A stretch of 64,000 nt of DNA, from contig CACRXP010000427.1 in assembly GCA_902702965.1 (NCBI GenBank), positions 113,849-177,848 on the forward strand, in the 5' to 3' direction. Positions 46,205 to 60,300 of the stretch are shown here, one piece after another. The notes below the pieces were generated by a model. The model was not told where the DNA came from. It did no database searches and saw only the letters and a program-made list of their open reading frames with translations. The position numbers and the translations under genes are program-made. How positions within the stretch are numbered: the first letter of the stretch is position 1; each line of letters opens with the position of its first letter. Origin of the DNA: Spirometra erinaceieuropaei (lineage: Eukaryota > Platyhelminthes > Cestoda > Diphyllobothriidea > Diphyllobothriidae).

Positions 46205-46398
46205 CAGTAGATTTATTGCCTGAGCTTTCGAACCCGAACTGAAGTTCATCAACAGAGACTGCTTGAGTGCAGCAACGTGTGCATATTTATATGGCGGTTC
46301 CTTGCGGCCAAGAGGGGGGGGGGGACTGCGTCCGTGGCTAGGTAAGGTTTGTGCCGCCTCGTCGACGATGGTCCCCCGGCGTGGTGACGCCATTTGTA
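46205..46398 (-). mobile_element. Candidate Penelope-like element terminal fragment
   Basis: On the minus strand the segment reads toward GTCTCTGTTGATGAACTTCAG, then GGGTTCGAAAGCTCAGGCAA and TAAATCTACTG. This resembles the ends of Penelope-like elements, where a TGATGAA...GTTCGAAAGCT block precedes the 3' end. The other side runs into the assembly gap, so the body of the element is not visible. A run of G (46311-46323) lies inside. No reverse transcriptase or GIY-YIG motif is present in the window, so the call rests on terminal sequence alone. Confidence 0.35.
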
Positions 46399-46449
46399 NN
46401 NNNNNNNNNNNNNNNNNNNNNNNNNNNNNNNNNNNNNNNNNNNNNNNNN
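46399..46449. other. Assembly gap (51 N)
   Basis: A run of N bases directly beside the Penelope-like fragment and its G-run. The true length is unknown, and a collapsed repeat is likely. Confidence 0.99.
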
Positions 46450-49400
46450 TCGGAAAGTAGAGGTTCCCGAAATCCTTTTGATGCTTGTAATTACAAAAAG
46501 TCCCTCCCCCGTATTTTGAATCATTGCATTCAATAAATCTATATTGTCATTAACTCACAATATCTCGGACTTCTTTATTTTAAAATATCGCCTGACAGTA
46601 CCAAAACAGTTTTGATAGACTACATGCCGCCCTCTAAAATGCACCGATGAGCGTAGTTATCGTCCAACAGATTTGGCGGTCAAAGATGTCCATATGTCTA
46701 TACGCTATCTTTGACACATCTATTGTAGGATCCATAATTACAGCTAATGCATGTTGACCCCAAAGATGCAGAGGACATATGTGAGTAATACTCCGTCGCT
46801 CCTCCCATTTTCATGTCTTGTTGTAGTCTAGTTACTTACCTTTTATACCTGTTCAGTGGTAACTGGCTGAAAGTTTCCTCAAATTCAAAAGGTTAACAGT
46901 AGTTTCCGCGCATAATCCCAACCGCAAACATTGACATCATGATATTCGCAATGGGCTATCGAAAGGATTTACTACAGAGACCGATAAATGTTAAATGGCG
47001 TGTTTTTCTTGTTGACACTGCTGCGATGCAGGAAATGTTAGTTAAACATTTAGAGTTGCAAGAGTCTAAATATCGAACATATTGCTAGTTGGTTGCAGTT
47101 TCGAATTTTAGCTCGCGAATTTCCTATCTTTAGTGGCAAAATAAACACGTTGATAATGCCTGTTACCAATCGAAGGAGATATGATCAGTAACTCCCCGTT
47201 TTGAGCTAAAGCGTCTTGAAGATCAGCCTCGCAGGACAATTTGACGTCTGGAGCCTTAACCTTATGTCTGCATTCCAACGTGTAGTCAGAGAAACGTTCC
47301 CCTATATAACTTGACTTGGTAATGTCAGTCAAGCATGACCCGGCCCGCAAAGTAGTTGACTAGAAGGAGACTCGATCACTGGAAAAGAAGATGTGCTCAT
47401 CGTACGTTTCGGATTCAAGTTTGACGCCATCCTCAGGGACAGCAAGAGGTAGAGTAAGAATAAGGACAACTAGCGCTATCGGTGATGCACCGCAAGGATT
47501 CTGGACCCTACTTGAACTTTTGCGTGTCTTAATAAGAATCGGTGTTCAGATATTCCCTTCTTCCTCAGAAATTACTCGAAGACAGAGTAAAGAGTGGATC
47601 CGGTCTCATAATGCCGCTTTTCACTCTCGGAATAAAAATAATCAGGCCGCAAATCTGAATAGGGACTGCAGGGAGTTTCTAAGGGAACTTATCAATTAGA
47701 AGGGAGGTACGATACATTTAACGACTTTGAGTATACATCAGATGGCCCGCATGTGATCAATGTCACTCGAATAAAGATAATTTGAGTATCTGCTTATCAA
47801 ATCTGGTCCCTTATGAGCGTAACAGTTGCCAAATTTGAATGTATATTTTGATATGGGAGTCTTTAATTGAAGCATTTTTATTGATTGAGTCGTAAACAGA
47901 TACATACGTCGAAAACCGGAAGACATGCCACAGTCCGCAACTCGCTATACTTAAGATCTGTTTAAGTTTATTGAGAGGAGTAGTCCTTGTTCAAATGACT
48001 ATGAACGAAATTTGACGCTCTCATTTCCGTTAAACTGCTCTTAACCGTCTGATGACGCCTATAATATACCGTGGTGGTTCTCAGTGTCCAAGTATAAGAA
48101 GTAAGAATGCAACAGAAGTTCTTTAGGGATTTTCTTTGTTACTCCTCCCTCAGAACATGTCAGACTCGCAAAGCTGCTTGAAATTAGAGAACTGTGGCAA
48201 TATTTATTCATCGGCCTGTCATACTGAAGAGGAATTGGTTCAAAACATAGACCCCATTGTTTTTACAATAAGACGTCAAACGGCGTTGGTTGCCTGTTAT
48301 TTCAGTTGTCATTGTCAATTGATTTATTTTTTCCGCCTGCCACGTTTTGAAGTTTGTCTGTCAGCCATTCCCGGGGTTGAATTGAATTATCCGGCACCGA
48401 CCTAACCCTACTGCTGAACAGGGTACCGGAGATTTCATTTCGCAATAAAACTGAGAGTCGGCAGTCCACGTAGGCGTCAAACCAACCACTAGTGGTCAAC
48501 AATCCAGAGGTGTTGCCAACAAAGTCAAACACAGAGACCAGAACGGCTATTTCTGGCTTATTTGCCGTTATCTCAAACCCCGGATCCCGGTACTACCATG
48601 GTTTGTACCCAAATAGGTTAATAATCAAGCTAGACTCATCAAATTTCTCCGAGGTCATTCCAAGGCGGAAACATTTTCAGGTTATTCATTACCAGCCGCT
48701 ATGTTCAGCAGACTTTAACTGAAATGTGAATCGTGTGGCATGTCGACCCGGAATTTCATCTGGCAGGACATCTGACCGTTTAACGACTGCCTTGCAGGAG
48801 GTCACCGCCAACAATAATGTAAATTGTTTTCCACTTACCGCGTCTTTTTTCTTCCCCGGATCATCTTCCTTCAATGTGTCGTCAGATGCTTATTGTTACT
48901 GTGCCCTCTCGGTGGAGTGGCTGCTTCAGTCAAGAGTTCACTGTCGTAAGTAGGCCAGCAATAACCCATAACAATAGACGATTCGGCAGCCGTAGACTAA
49001 AGGGACTGCCAAAAGAAAATCACAGCAAGACAAAAACAAACTTGGCAAGGCTAAAGAAACTGTTACGACTGGTATTCGATCACCAAAGGCCTGCTTGAGA
49101 GACTTCGAGCCCGCATCTTATACCGCAGGTTAGTTCATTACTCCACTGTAAGGGGATTGATATGCATTCAATATGCCGAGGTTTGGACCCCATTCGGACA
49201 ATAAGCAAGCAAGACTGACCACTTTACTCCAGATAAATTCAGAGAGGTAATACTCTTCAATTATTGATTACTAGGTTGCATGCACCCTCTTACATCTGCT
49301 GCATATCCTCAGCTCCAAAGCATTTTGGAATAGCGTATATTCAATTTAGTACTATGGACAGATCGGTACCCATCACTCGTGTGTTGCATGTTCACGATCT

Positions 49401-52400
49401 CAGTCGACATGATGCAAACCCCGTACTACAGAGGCGAGAGTTCCTGCCGATCAGAAAATGACACCCGTCAAATTCTCCTGGGTGCCAACACAGGGCTTTG
49501 GGGTATGAGTGGTCAATGCCTATTAGTAATCCAGCACTCGTAACTGAGAAACACATTCTTAGCATACTTTTATAGAAAAGAAATCAAAACTGGCCGCTGC
49601 GAAAAATCTCTACTGGGGAAAGTGGGTCGTGTGCCGAAAAACCTGAAAATGGTAAAATTGGTATCTCAGATGTATAGATTTGAAAGGCATACCCCTTCCG
49701 TTTTGCCCTGAAGCCCAATATACCTAGGGCATAAACGTTTTTTTTAAAGAGGAATCAGAGGAACAGGACATTGAAACTCACTATTAAGCATATCCGCAAA
49801 ATCTCTAGTTGTTTTTTTTGTTTTATCCCCTCGGCCTACATTTTGCATAGACGTCCGAAAAAGGAGAAAGGACTATTATATACCGGAGATGCAATAACTA
49901 CCCAATTAAAAACTAAACTTCGTAATTTTAGTTTAGTAAACATGCATATGCAAGAACGTGGATAAGGCCGTGTGTTATTATATAGATCGGGTCCTTGCTG
50001 AAACGGACAGCTCGTGATTTGGCTAACCAAAATAGCAGGGTCAGAATATTAGACTTTTCTACTAGTTCCTGATGATTTTTTATAATTTGAAGAAAATATT
50101 ATTGATAATTTCAACTCATTTTAAGCATATGCAAATGGCAAAACCTACTAACATTAATTAAGAAGCTGCCGCAAAAACTTTTGTTGCCAATAAATCCTAT
50201 TGTTTATGCTTGTTTTGGAATCCTAGTAGGGAAAAATAGTCCAGATTTCTTGTATTCAAACTGTTAATTCCATAGACACGGAATCATTCATTTCTTTTTA
50301 GACTGCGCAAATGCAGAATATACCTGTTCTTAGTTGTATTAGCCGTATCAAGGAAAGTTTATTGAAAATACTTTTTGATCAGTTTCTTGGAGTACTAATC
50401 GAATTTGCCTCAAGTCGGATTTTTATTCTTACATACATTTACAGGGTGAGTAAGTCATATTCCTTATTATAATGGATGCGAGAGATCCTTTAAGTATTAC
50501 CCACCCATCTGAAATAGGGGCATGTTTTATTGCCGAAAAGGACCGAAAATTGACGTAAAACTCTCAACGGACTACCACCAATCTTTTCAGTCAATATCGG
50601 CTTTAGTGGCGACGACATGATCGTCTGGCCAAAAGTAACTTCCTGTGCAGTGGGAATTGTATCCAAAATCAATCACAAGTCTTGGAGTTCTGATATTCCT
50701 AGCCCACTTGAAACTAAGACACTTTTCTTCGAAATTGACCAGATTAGCTGGGACAATTAAAATTTGGAAACACTTTTTCCAGGCATTTTTGCACTAAAAC
50801 AATATCTTCACCATTGCTGAGAGCAAATAATACTTTCTTATTTCTCGCCCATCATGAGATCTACAAAACCAAACGACTGGTTGGGAATTTTTAAATAGTG
50901 GCAAACTACGTATCCCGTTCAATTTCATAAAATTTTGATAAAAGTAATTCAGTCTACTTACAAACCATATTTTGACATTATTTCTGACCTCAGAAAGTCC
51001 GTGACTTACTTGCATTTTTTCTCGAGATTATCCAAGTTATAAAGTCAATATTTAGCAGTTTCACGTTAATGAGGGATTAAAACGTTTCAGGGAGACTGTT
51101 GTTGATAGAACAGAGCATCCTAACTTTTTGTTCGTAGTCAGAGGTTTATTTTTATCCGCTTGTGTTCGGCTCTTTAAGATGACCATTTTAACATCCTGCA
51201 GCGGTTTAAATAAAAGTTTGCGAAGCAGACGCGCATAGTAAGTATATGTGCTCATTCGACAAAATAGCTTTACTCATCCTTATGGCCTGTTTTTATTTAT
51301 GTCCACATCACCGGTCAGAAAAAATAACATCTGTCGCCCATGGCGATTATGTAAAACACAACAGTTATGGACCACGTAATCCAAATATCATAAAAGCGGG
51401 ACGAATGAAGCGCGGTTAAACAGGCAGAGCGAAAAAAATAATAATGGACAATTGTCCATCCAGCATTTGAAATTGCGGCTAAAGACAAGCTGGTAAGATT
51501 CGAACAATGTTGTCAAACTACTTTACTCTTAAATTTCACTTAAAATTCGGGTTAGAGTTCCCCTGAAACATTGCCTCATAAGTCATAGTCCTAGGATTAC
51601 GACCGAATATTTTTTTAATAATATCAAAAAGTTCGCAATTTAACTGGAAGAAGACGGACGCTTAACTCTGCTGCCTTCTGAATTCTTCACTGTCTTTTCA
51701 AATGGCAGACTGGTAATCGGGGAAAATTTCGAAAAACTCTATTAGCCGCCGCAGGTCTGGTGGCATATTTTAGGACAACCTGACAAATTGTGATGTTAAT
51801 GGTTTAAGCCGTTTGAAAGTAGCGCACTGGAGAAACGAAAGAACACGTTGGTGAACGGCATGCGGTCTGAGAATCATTGAGGCAAACGTGATTGCGGACT
51901 CCAATTGTGACTGCCATAAAAGTATCCTAAATTATAGTGATCTGAAAGAGAAAATAACAAGGTAAGCGCTATTTAGGTGCCACAAGAATAGGTGCCGCTT
52001 GGAAACGTCATTTAAACTAAACAATAAGTTCTCAAATTAGAATGCGTAAACAAAGCGACTAGTAAACACCTGTCAAACCCTTTTCCTTTAAGAGGTTCCG
52101 GTCAGTACATCATATATCAACAAATAGTAAACGTAAAATATCCTAATAGGAATGTCTGTGGCCTTGACCTATTCGCCCATTTATATAAGCTATTTTTTTG
52201 GAAAACCGGTCGGGAAAGAAAGCTCTAACAGGAATTAGTACCATTGCTTGCCCGTAGTCAGTTTGGCATTGCGATGCAAAAGTACCAGTTGACGTTCTAC
52301 CCTTTCTAATAATGCAGCCATAGGACAGTGAAAACGATTTAAATTTTTTTCGCCTAAATTTTTTTCTTTTGCTGCAGATGATATTACGTCTACGTAATCT

Positions 52401-55400
52401 CCCCTCAGACCTGGCCATGAAGGCGTTTGTTTCCAAGCGTACAGAAGGTGCCACTGAAAGGACTGAGTTTGCCCAGATTATCTAATCGTGCCGTATGGAT
52501 TTTGATAATGGTTAGTCAACAAAACGACTCTGCCGGCATGTCTCTTTGAGTTCGTACAAGCAAATGTCAGAATCTCCGATATAAGCTACGTGAGTTTTAT
52601 GTCTAATACTCAAATGCAAAGATATAACTGGAATTTCGAAGATTTTTGTCATCGGCAGATGAAGTCCACTATAACAGATACTAATGACTACCGGTCATTT
52701 TGTCATTTGTAACGTTAGAAATCAAATTTCGGTCGGAAAGCTAAGATGTACGTCAATTGTAGAATGTATTATAAAATACGTGTAAATACGATATTCTATG
52801 CCATACCGAGGAGGCTTTAGTTTATGAAATCGTGGGCTGGAAAACTAATCCGATTATTTGTGCAAAATGGCTTCAGAAGCAATTGCGTGAACGGGGGACT
52901 GAGAAAAGAGCTGAATTTGGAAAGTCCGTCTCAAAATAGGTTTTCTTTTCAATTATGCATATGGACTTATGCCTTAGTCATGCATATGAGTGGATATGGA
53001 GATGTGCCATATTGATTTCCGTATTTACATGATTTTCTTGGCGCCCGTGTAGTTATCCAGGATGATATTTTCAAGCTAAGAGAATCCTGTAAATCAGACT
53101 TATGTAGCATTATCAGTGTAGTTCCATGAAACATTCGACGAAGAAGATTTTGTGATAAAGCGAAACCGACAATCTCTCATTATTAATGTCTTCCCAGTTG
53201 GATGATGAATTTTGAATATTAGTCTTCAAAAAACAGAGACTTAATTTCAGAACGTAGTTGAAACTTCGGATCAAGTTATTAGTTCTTTGTTCCGCGGCAG
53301 GTTGTTGATTAATTACTCTGGGCGTTGTAGTTCAGGTTTCTGTTCTCCGGATTTCGAAACGAGCTTTCGCTCATTCGATCCCTGCTAAAATCTTAAAATC
53401 ATATTTAAACCTATTTCATTACGTCCGAACGTTAACGCAGAGTGCAGAGGTAAGTGAACTAAAACAAAGTATTTTGTTTTTATCTTAAACATTCCGCTGG
53501 TAGGCAGTGAACAGTTTCAAAATTTCCACAAATATGGCACGTACTTCAGTTCTGCCGCGTTCTAATTTTCCTTTGTGCAAACATCCTCTAATTTGGAAAC
53601 GGATGTTAACTGCAGAAAAAAGTCCCTGCCAGCTGAGATAAACAATGTTTGGCCAGATGTCCACCATATGTTAGTCTCTGTAAAGTTGCTGAAATGACCA
53701 TAAAAGCATTTGCTAGTTAACAAACCTCTCATACAATAATCGTCCATTCCAATTCAGAAAAGTTATCGTTTACACACTGGGTGGTGTTGGATCAGCATCG
53801 AAAATCTGGTGTTCAGAATTTGTAAAAAAAATCAAGTGCTTTCATTGTCCCCTAGACGCTAACTTGATGGGCAATTATCACAAAATGAATGCATATATAT
53901 GTAGCATGAGGAATACTGCTAAAGACACGGGGACTAAGATGGCCATATGTGGCTTATTAATCGTCGTCATTCAGGCTTATTTAATCTTAGGATACTTCCA
54001 AGCCAAAAAAATCGAACTCGCACTATTTGTTCGTCGAACTTTGTTATTACATACGTAATATATGTCCTCCACAAATTCTATCATTAAATTCCCATACTCA
54101 GACAGACCAAGGGCACTGCATTATTCAATGTATCCAAAAAGCCAGGCACAATATCTGAACTCATTAAACAAACTAAGTTGACTCTATAAGGTGAGAGCAG
54201 TGTTACTTTGCCTTTCTATCACCAAAAATGGTAATTGAATGTTACAACAGGGCTGAACGAATGGACACAGCATGTAACAGGGGGATGGACTCGCGTCTGT
54301 GCGAATAATATATAAACGGTACCCTCAGTTTCCATATATCAGACTGCGAACATCATAAAACTTGTCCTGACGTCGCTTTAGAAATGAGCTGCTGAAGTTT
54401 TGAACTTTAATCTGAGGCCAAAACATCCCTGCGGTCGGTCCGTTTGCCATTCTATGGCTTTGAACTTGTCGTAGTAGCTCAGACTGCATTAAAATTATTT
54501 CACTGCGAAAACATCAAACAGGAATGGTATGAAATTCACTCAAGGATTATGATCCAGCGGTAAGACTGGAGATTAGATCCTATGCAATAGCTGATGTGTC
54601 ATACATCCTCTCGCATTCATCATACTCCTTTTCAACCTCTTTTTAGATTAAATGCATACACTCAGCCGTTTTTGGCCCTAACCCCGCAGCAACTAAGAGC
54701 GATGCAAACATGGGAGACGTCTGATTCATCCAGTGCCGAAGATAGAGTTGGTTCGCATTATTACATGAAAGGCTCTAATTGCGAATCGTCAAAAATTTTC
54801 ATGGAGATTTTATCACCATAAATTTGCCTTCGGCACGATTTTTGCGCTGAGTGCGGATGATCCACCCTAGGCAGAAACTGGACATGCAGGAGGTAAAAAC
54901 CGTTTCGTTTGCTTGCGCGTGATACATGCATAGGAGTATGGACATCAGGCTGGCTTTCAAAGTGCCATGTAGTCATTTCACCGGAAGGAAGTCATAAAAG
55001 TCTCTCTTCCCTCTCATTCATCAGTATGAGACATGAAGTAAATTAGTTCACATTTTAAAATAGGACGCTTCAAAAACACGCACACACGCTTTATCAGCCC
55101 GTCACGATTTAGAATCTTTCAGTTTTTTTGGAAAAAATCAGGACTATAAATGAAGGACGGTAGACCCCCGTTTTGACGGTAGAAATTTTTACTGGAGTAT
55201 TAAGCAAGCCGGAGAATATAGATAACATTCACTGGCAGTAAAAAGTAAATTGCTCATGGTGCCTCAAGGACAGTCTCTCGCATTCCTGCAACAAATTTGA
55301 AGTTGATGCCATTGTAGGGTAATTCGTAAGTTATGTTCAGCGTGACTCTGAACGCCTATGTGGGCTCCTCGAGCTCTGCGCAACGGTATGGCGAAGGACC

Positions 55401-56840
55401 CCACTTTACTGTCGGTAGACTGCAGATCGTGTCATACGTGATTGGCGATAAGGGGAGTTTCAGGGGTGAGGCAGTGCGCTAGACAGTAAGCTGACGAAAT
55501 GTAAGAAAACACAGAGATTGTTTGCATTTCTCCCGAAGGACCCATTACACGTTTTCGTACAACAACGGAAATGAGCGCGGTAATAAGGAACAAATAAGAA
55601 GTACATTTCTGAAAATAAAGGAGTTTGAATGAGGGATAAAGTCATGGAAAGCGAGTATTATTGGCAGTATAATGTCTGCCAAGGCCTGTGAATGGATGCC
55701 AAGATAAAAGCCCATATGACGTGATCCACAGTCCGCCGTCCGTTAAGTGGGGTTCCTCTCCATACCGCTGCCGAGCTCTGAAAATAAGACGCCGCCCCCT
55801 CGAAAAGTACGGAAGAAGGTAAATCAACAAGCTGCTCGTGAAACAGATAAATCACGAGCAAGTGCCCCCTTTTCAATGACATGCACTAGACGATAAATAT
55901 AGCAGTGCTTGTTAAAAAGCCCCGTAACGTAACCGGAGCTCATGAATAATAAAACTTGTAATTGCATTACGTCGCCGTCATGCAGGTCGCTCGTTACGCA
56001 ATCCAGATTAGGCATGATAATCAACGCCAATTAAACCCTGCTGATCCCTATTCAGTCCGACAGACCGACTGTTTTATGCAAACAGAACAACCGTCTTGCA
56101 GCGTGCTGATATGGAACAATCTATTTAAAATATCTGACTTAAAATGTATGAAGTTGCCTTTAGCAACCGGCGGTATTGGAGTTAACGGCTGATATACGCT
56201 ATAGTGTGCACTTGTAAGAGTGTGCCTAGCTAATGATTTATCCTTCCTCGCGTGGTCTGACCGCAGTTTATTTGGAGTTCACGGTTGATGGCAAGAATAC
56301 ATTACTCTCATCCTCTATTGGAAGACACCTTATGTGCCTGCATTCACTGTGGTTTTCTGCCTGAAGTTGTTCGTAGGTTTAAACCTTCCAACTCTCCTCA
56401 TGTCATGCAAGACTGAATTTCATGTCCTGCCTGGGTTTACGTTCTCGCTGTTCATTATAAGAGAATTTTATAAGCGTACAAGATTTCTGGCTTTCCTGTA
56501 CAGGGAAAGACCTTAGCATCATATACCCTTATAACACCCGTTCACTCTAGGGATTGGAGTGAAATATTTCGTAAGATCTCCTCATCTTGAGTGCACGAAA
56601 TCAATCAAACCAGTCGCCGGCAATTGCGAAAACCATGCTGTGACACTGGTGGAGAGGACCGATGTTAATGTAGACCGAGGAAGTGCTTTTGTGAACGTTT
56701 CAGTTCATCCTGTGAACAAAGAAGTACAAACCGAGCCCTTCGCAATAGAAAAGAAATGTTATCTAGAAGATCACGGTTAAGTTAATTTTCGCGGACGGTT
56801 AAATTAAGTTTCCTCTTACACCCTCTGTATAGAGCATGCA
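46450..56840. other. Long AT-rich stretch without supported genes
   Basis: Over 10 kb in which all frames are about 100 codons or shorter, with no recognisable domains or consistent splice structure. The longest are 52143-52454 minus and 47391-47699 plus. The frame at 56559-56780 (74 codons, plus) looks mildly protein-like (NKEVQTEPFAIEKK) and might be an exon, but no family or clear acceptor can be assigned. A tRNA-like patch near 53330-53380 is too degenerate to call. Confidence 0.4.
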
Positions 56841-57383
56841 TCAGCACACCTTTCGCCACATACTAGAGCACAGAAGAGTTGTATAAAGTAACCTCCTTCT
56901 CCCGTTGTCGGCGTAAAACATAAATTCAACCCCTGAGCTCCAAAATTCTGGATGTGTTGTGCTGAAATGGTAGAATTTTGTACGTAACAACATAAAATGG
57001 TCTACAAGCTTTGTCATCTCAGAATTTAACGCATTCATTTGAAGTAAATCCTCCAGCCCAAGATTTTTCCGGTTCGATCGAAAGTCCATACGAATATTTG
57101 TATCAAAATCTGCCAGATTCATCGGGATAACTCTATAATATTTACAAGCTGTCAACGGACAGTCAAAGTACAATAATGCTGCTGACGTCCGTGCCGTCAG
57201 TATAATGAATCGGGTAAAATTGGTTTTATTTAAGCTGAAGAACCTCGGATCAGTTGGGCTTGCAAACCTCTGACTCAACATATAAAGCTTTATTCTGAAG
57301 TATTTGCCCCATGTAACCGCATAAAGTTTTGAGCAGATTGAAAATTTTAATTTAAAAATTAACAGAAATACCAAACAGTACAT
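56841..57383 (-). CDS. Unidentified 180-codon open frame
   Basis: This is the longest uninterrupted non-transposon frame in the AT-rich right half, where stops are frequent by chance. It starts with a hydrophobic stretch (YCLVFLLIFKLKF). Its middle looks protein-like: SPTDPRFFSLNKTNFTRFII, then CKYYRVIPMNLADFDTNIRM, then LEDLLQMNALNSEMTKLVDHF. It ends at a TGA just after WRKVC. A possible acceptor (ATGTTGAGTCAG) lies about 110 nt into the frame, so the true exon may be shorter than the frame. I recognise no family. Confidence 0.25.
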   Translation of the reverse strand: MYCLVFLLIFKLKFSICSKLYAVTWGKYFRIKLYMLSQRFASPTDPRFFSLNKTNFTRFIILTARTSAALLYFDCPLTACKYYRVIPMNLADFDTNIRMDFRSNRKNLGLEDLLQMNALNSEMTKLVDHFMLLRTKFYHFSTTHPEFWSSGVEFMFYADNGRRRLLYTTLLCSSMWRKVC

Positions 57384-60300
57384 AGAAAACGCCGAGAGAT
57401 CCCCCGATTTGCCGAATTCCTCGCGGCTGCGTCATGCAACCTTAGAAAGACGGCGATGGAATTTCTGGACCTTTGGTTGGTATATATGCTATTTTTGTGA
57501 TGAACCATACAACTTTAAACCACCTACAAACATTTTCAGGACTGGTGTACATCTAGTAGACAATAAACATAATTGTAATCCAACAATGTAGACTGGATAA
57601 GTAACAACGAGCAAAAGGCACTTACTTGACACCTGCGTATATTTAACATGTAGGCATCTACTTTGACTATGTAAATTCCAACAAAATGATCAAAAACCCT
57701 AACATCATCAGTGTTATTCATCTAAAGTTCCGCATTGTCCATGGGTGTCGAAAACCCTTAGTACCATATTGCTTGTTCTGCAGTTTTTAAAAAGACGCTT
57801 TCATAAATGTCTTTTATACGTTTGGTCTTGTTAAATCCAATAAATAGGCTTTCTATGGAAAACATCTGGGAGGATCAGCCAAAGACACAATAGGCTATAA
57901 CGTATGTCCTATATCTCTTTGGCTTGCATTTTCGTTTTGATAGTAAACGCAATGTTAACGAGTTTGAGCATGATCGGTATGTATTTCTACGCGTAAATTA
58001 ATCTTCCAAAAACGTGTTTGGAAAAATAAAAAAGAAAGATATCCCGAAGCCTTCTAGTTGCTCTCGTTTAATGTTTACGAACTTCCGAAATTGGATAATC
58101 AAAACTCAATAATGCATTCAAAAAGTGGTCCAGACACTGTCCATTTCCAGAAGCATTTCTTGATGAATAACTGAGCAGACACTCTGACTGCAGAGTCGTC
58201 AACGTTGTTTACCAGGGAACTACATACGCATTTGGAAAATAAACTTAAGTGACCCTCCCCCAGTCCTTTTTGCATATTATTTTCATTTTCGAGAATTCAC
58301 AGGACAATTATGTCTTTCCAAACAGTACCTTTTATGAGCACCAAGATCGATGATCTCCAAAAACTCCCAGTTCTAACGAAACTCTAAGAGGTGCAAGTAC
58401 TTACTCGAACATGTACCTTGACAGTATATCTAACTTAGGACGATATCTTCTGAGGAGAGAAGGAAAACTGCAAACTCTTTGTAAATATTCCTGCCTATTA
58501 AAATAGACGCACAAGATATTTCAGCGGCTTATTAAGTAACCTTTCATTAAATGTGGTATAAGTGTACAGTAAATTACCCTACGCTAGGACGCCGTTACTT
58601 ATGAATGCTACTATTGTCTGTCGTAAACTGATCCAGGGGCTTGACCAATAGGCTATGCGCAGTTAGTAAAATAAGTACCTTAATAGACAAGAGTCATGAG
58701 AATAAACTTAATGTCAAGGCATCAATGGAATTTCCGGTCGTCAATGGAGATTTTACAATGCGCAGCTGTGGCGTAAAGTAATTCGATTTGTACTCTGTTT
58801 ATTCCAAACTAAGCAGGGACTGGTCTGGTAAACCGAGATATTTCATACGTTTTGGAATTCTGAATTTCAAGTATATTCCTTTCTAGCCACCTAAAGGTAA
58901 CACTCTTGCAAAGAAGGTACCATACATGTAGTCCACAGTTGTTTCCTCTATCGTCTATTCCTTTGGAAGTGCATGCATAATTACTGAGAAGATTTTGCAG
59001 AAGACCACTTTTCGTTTTCTCATGCATACTCAAGTAGCATTAGTGTCTGTGCATTCGTTAGTGCTGCTTTTAGAACATGCAACATGATTCATATGCGTTG
59101 CAAAATATTATAAACCTCAGGGGATTTTATCTAAATGCGCAGTGATTTATTGTAACGTTTGAATTAGAACTGTGCGACAAGGAATCTGAAGAATTAAGAA
59201 TACAAAAACAGCAGTTTCTATTTGACAAACGCAGGAGAGGTTTTCTTCAAACACAACATTAGAAAAGCCAGTTCCTACAAAAATAGTATAAAGGGGAACT
59301 CTTTTCTGGCGCGTTCTGCCAAGAAAGGTTGAAATTACACACGTCTCCTATGTCAAGGAAGAAAATGTACACGATATAAGTTGTCATTTTCCATTCTTCG
59401 TGATTTTTATGGGCAACAGAAAAGGGCTCTCACAAAATCCATTACCCTGACGTTTGTGAAATACATTATACGCTAATCAATCTTACATATTTTGTCAATG
59501 TTTTCTAACCGAGCATCTATTTCAGAATTTCAGTGTTTCATATACCTCAGTACATACTGCATGCGTGTAGATATGGTGAAAATATCGGAGTAGCCCTTTT
59601 AATGCAATGGCTCCTAGATGTAGCAAGGATAGGCATTGTAAAGCTTCAATGTGGACATCAAATTCGCGCTTTATTCTTTATACACCGGAATGGACCCTAA
59701 CAATCCCTACTTTCCCTCAGGAGGGAAAAACATCATTCCTCAGTCAAGAAATTAGATGTGTTAATTAGGTTTTCACTCATTCATATAACTCTGTAAGGAC
59801 GCAATGCCAAGGCCGGAACACCTGAGGACAGATCTTGTGGGTACTTTAGAGAGCAGTGTAGGCATTTGACTGCGAGAACCAAATGCTGTATCCCGTAAAG
59901 ATAAACCGTGTGCCTTCTCATTCCTGTAGGTAGGCACGGAAGGTACTTTCAATAGGCTGCTGCAAGAATATAACTTATTTCTTCGAAGGTCTTTTTGGGG
60001 AATATTTTGGGCAGAGTGGTCATGTCCTTTGAACTGTGGGTGTTTCCTCGTGGGCTTGCTAAGCAGCTGTCTCTAAGCTGCCTAACGTTGTCACTTAGAC
60101 TACACCTTTCCTCTTGAATGAGGCTCGCAAGTCCTCAACATCCTAACGTTATCCTAGGCTCTGGTTGCCTTTTTATTCATTGTAGCTTCCAAAATAAGAT
60201 ATCGCCCTTTGCCCTAAGCCTTTCTGATCCTAACTGTTTAAATTCGTTTTGAAAATATGATCTTGCGGTGAATCTTTTCGCTCCCGAGGGATCGTTACGG

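Noticed and set aside
53320..53390. tRNA-like patch (TAGTTCAGG and TTCGATCCC)
   Set aside because: Box-like motifs exist but no acceptor, D or anticodon stems pair; too weak for a tRNA or SINE call.
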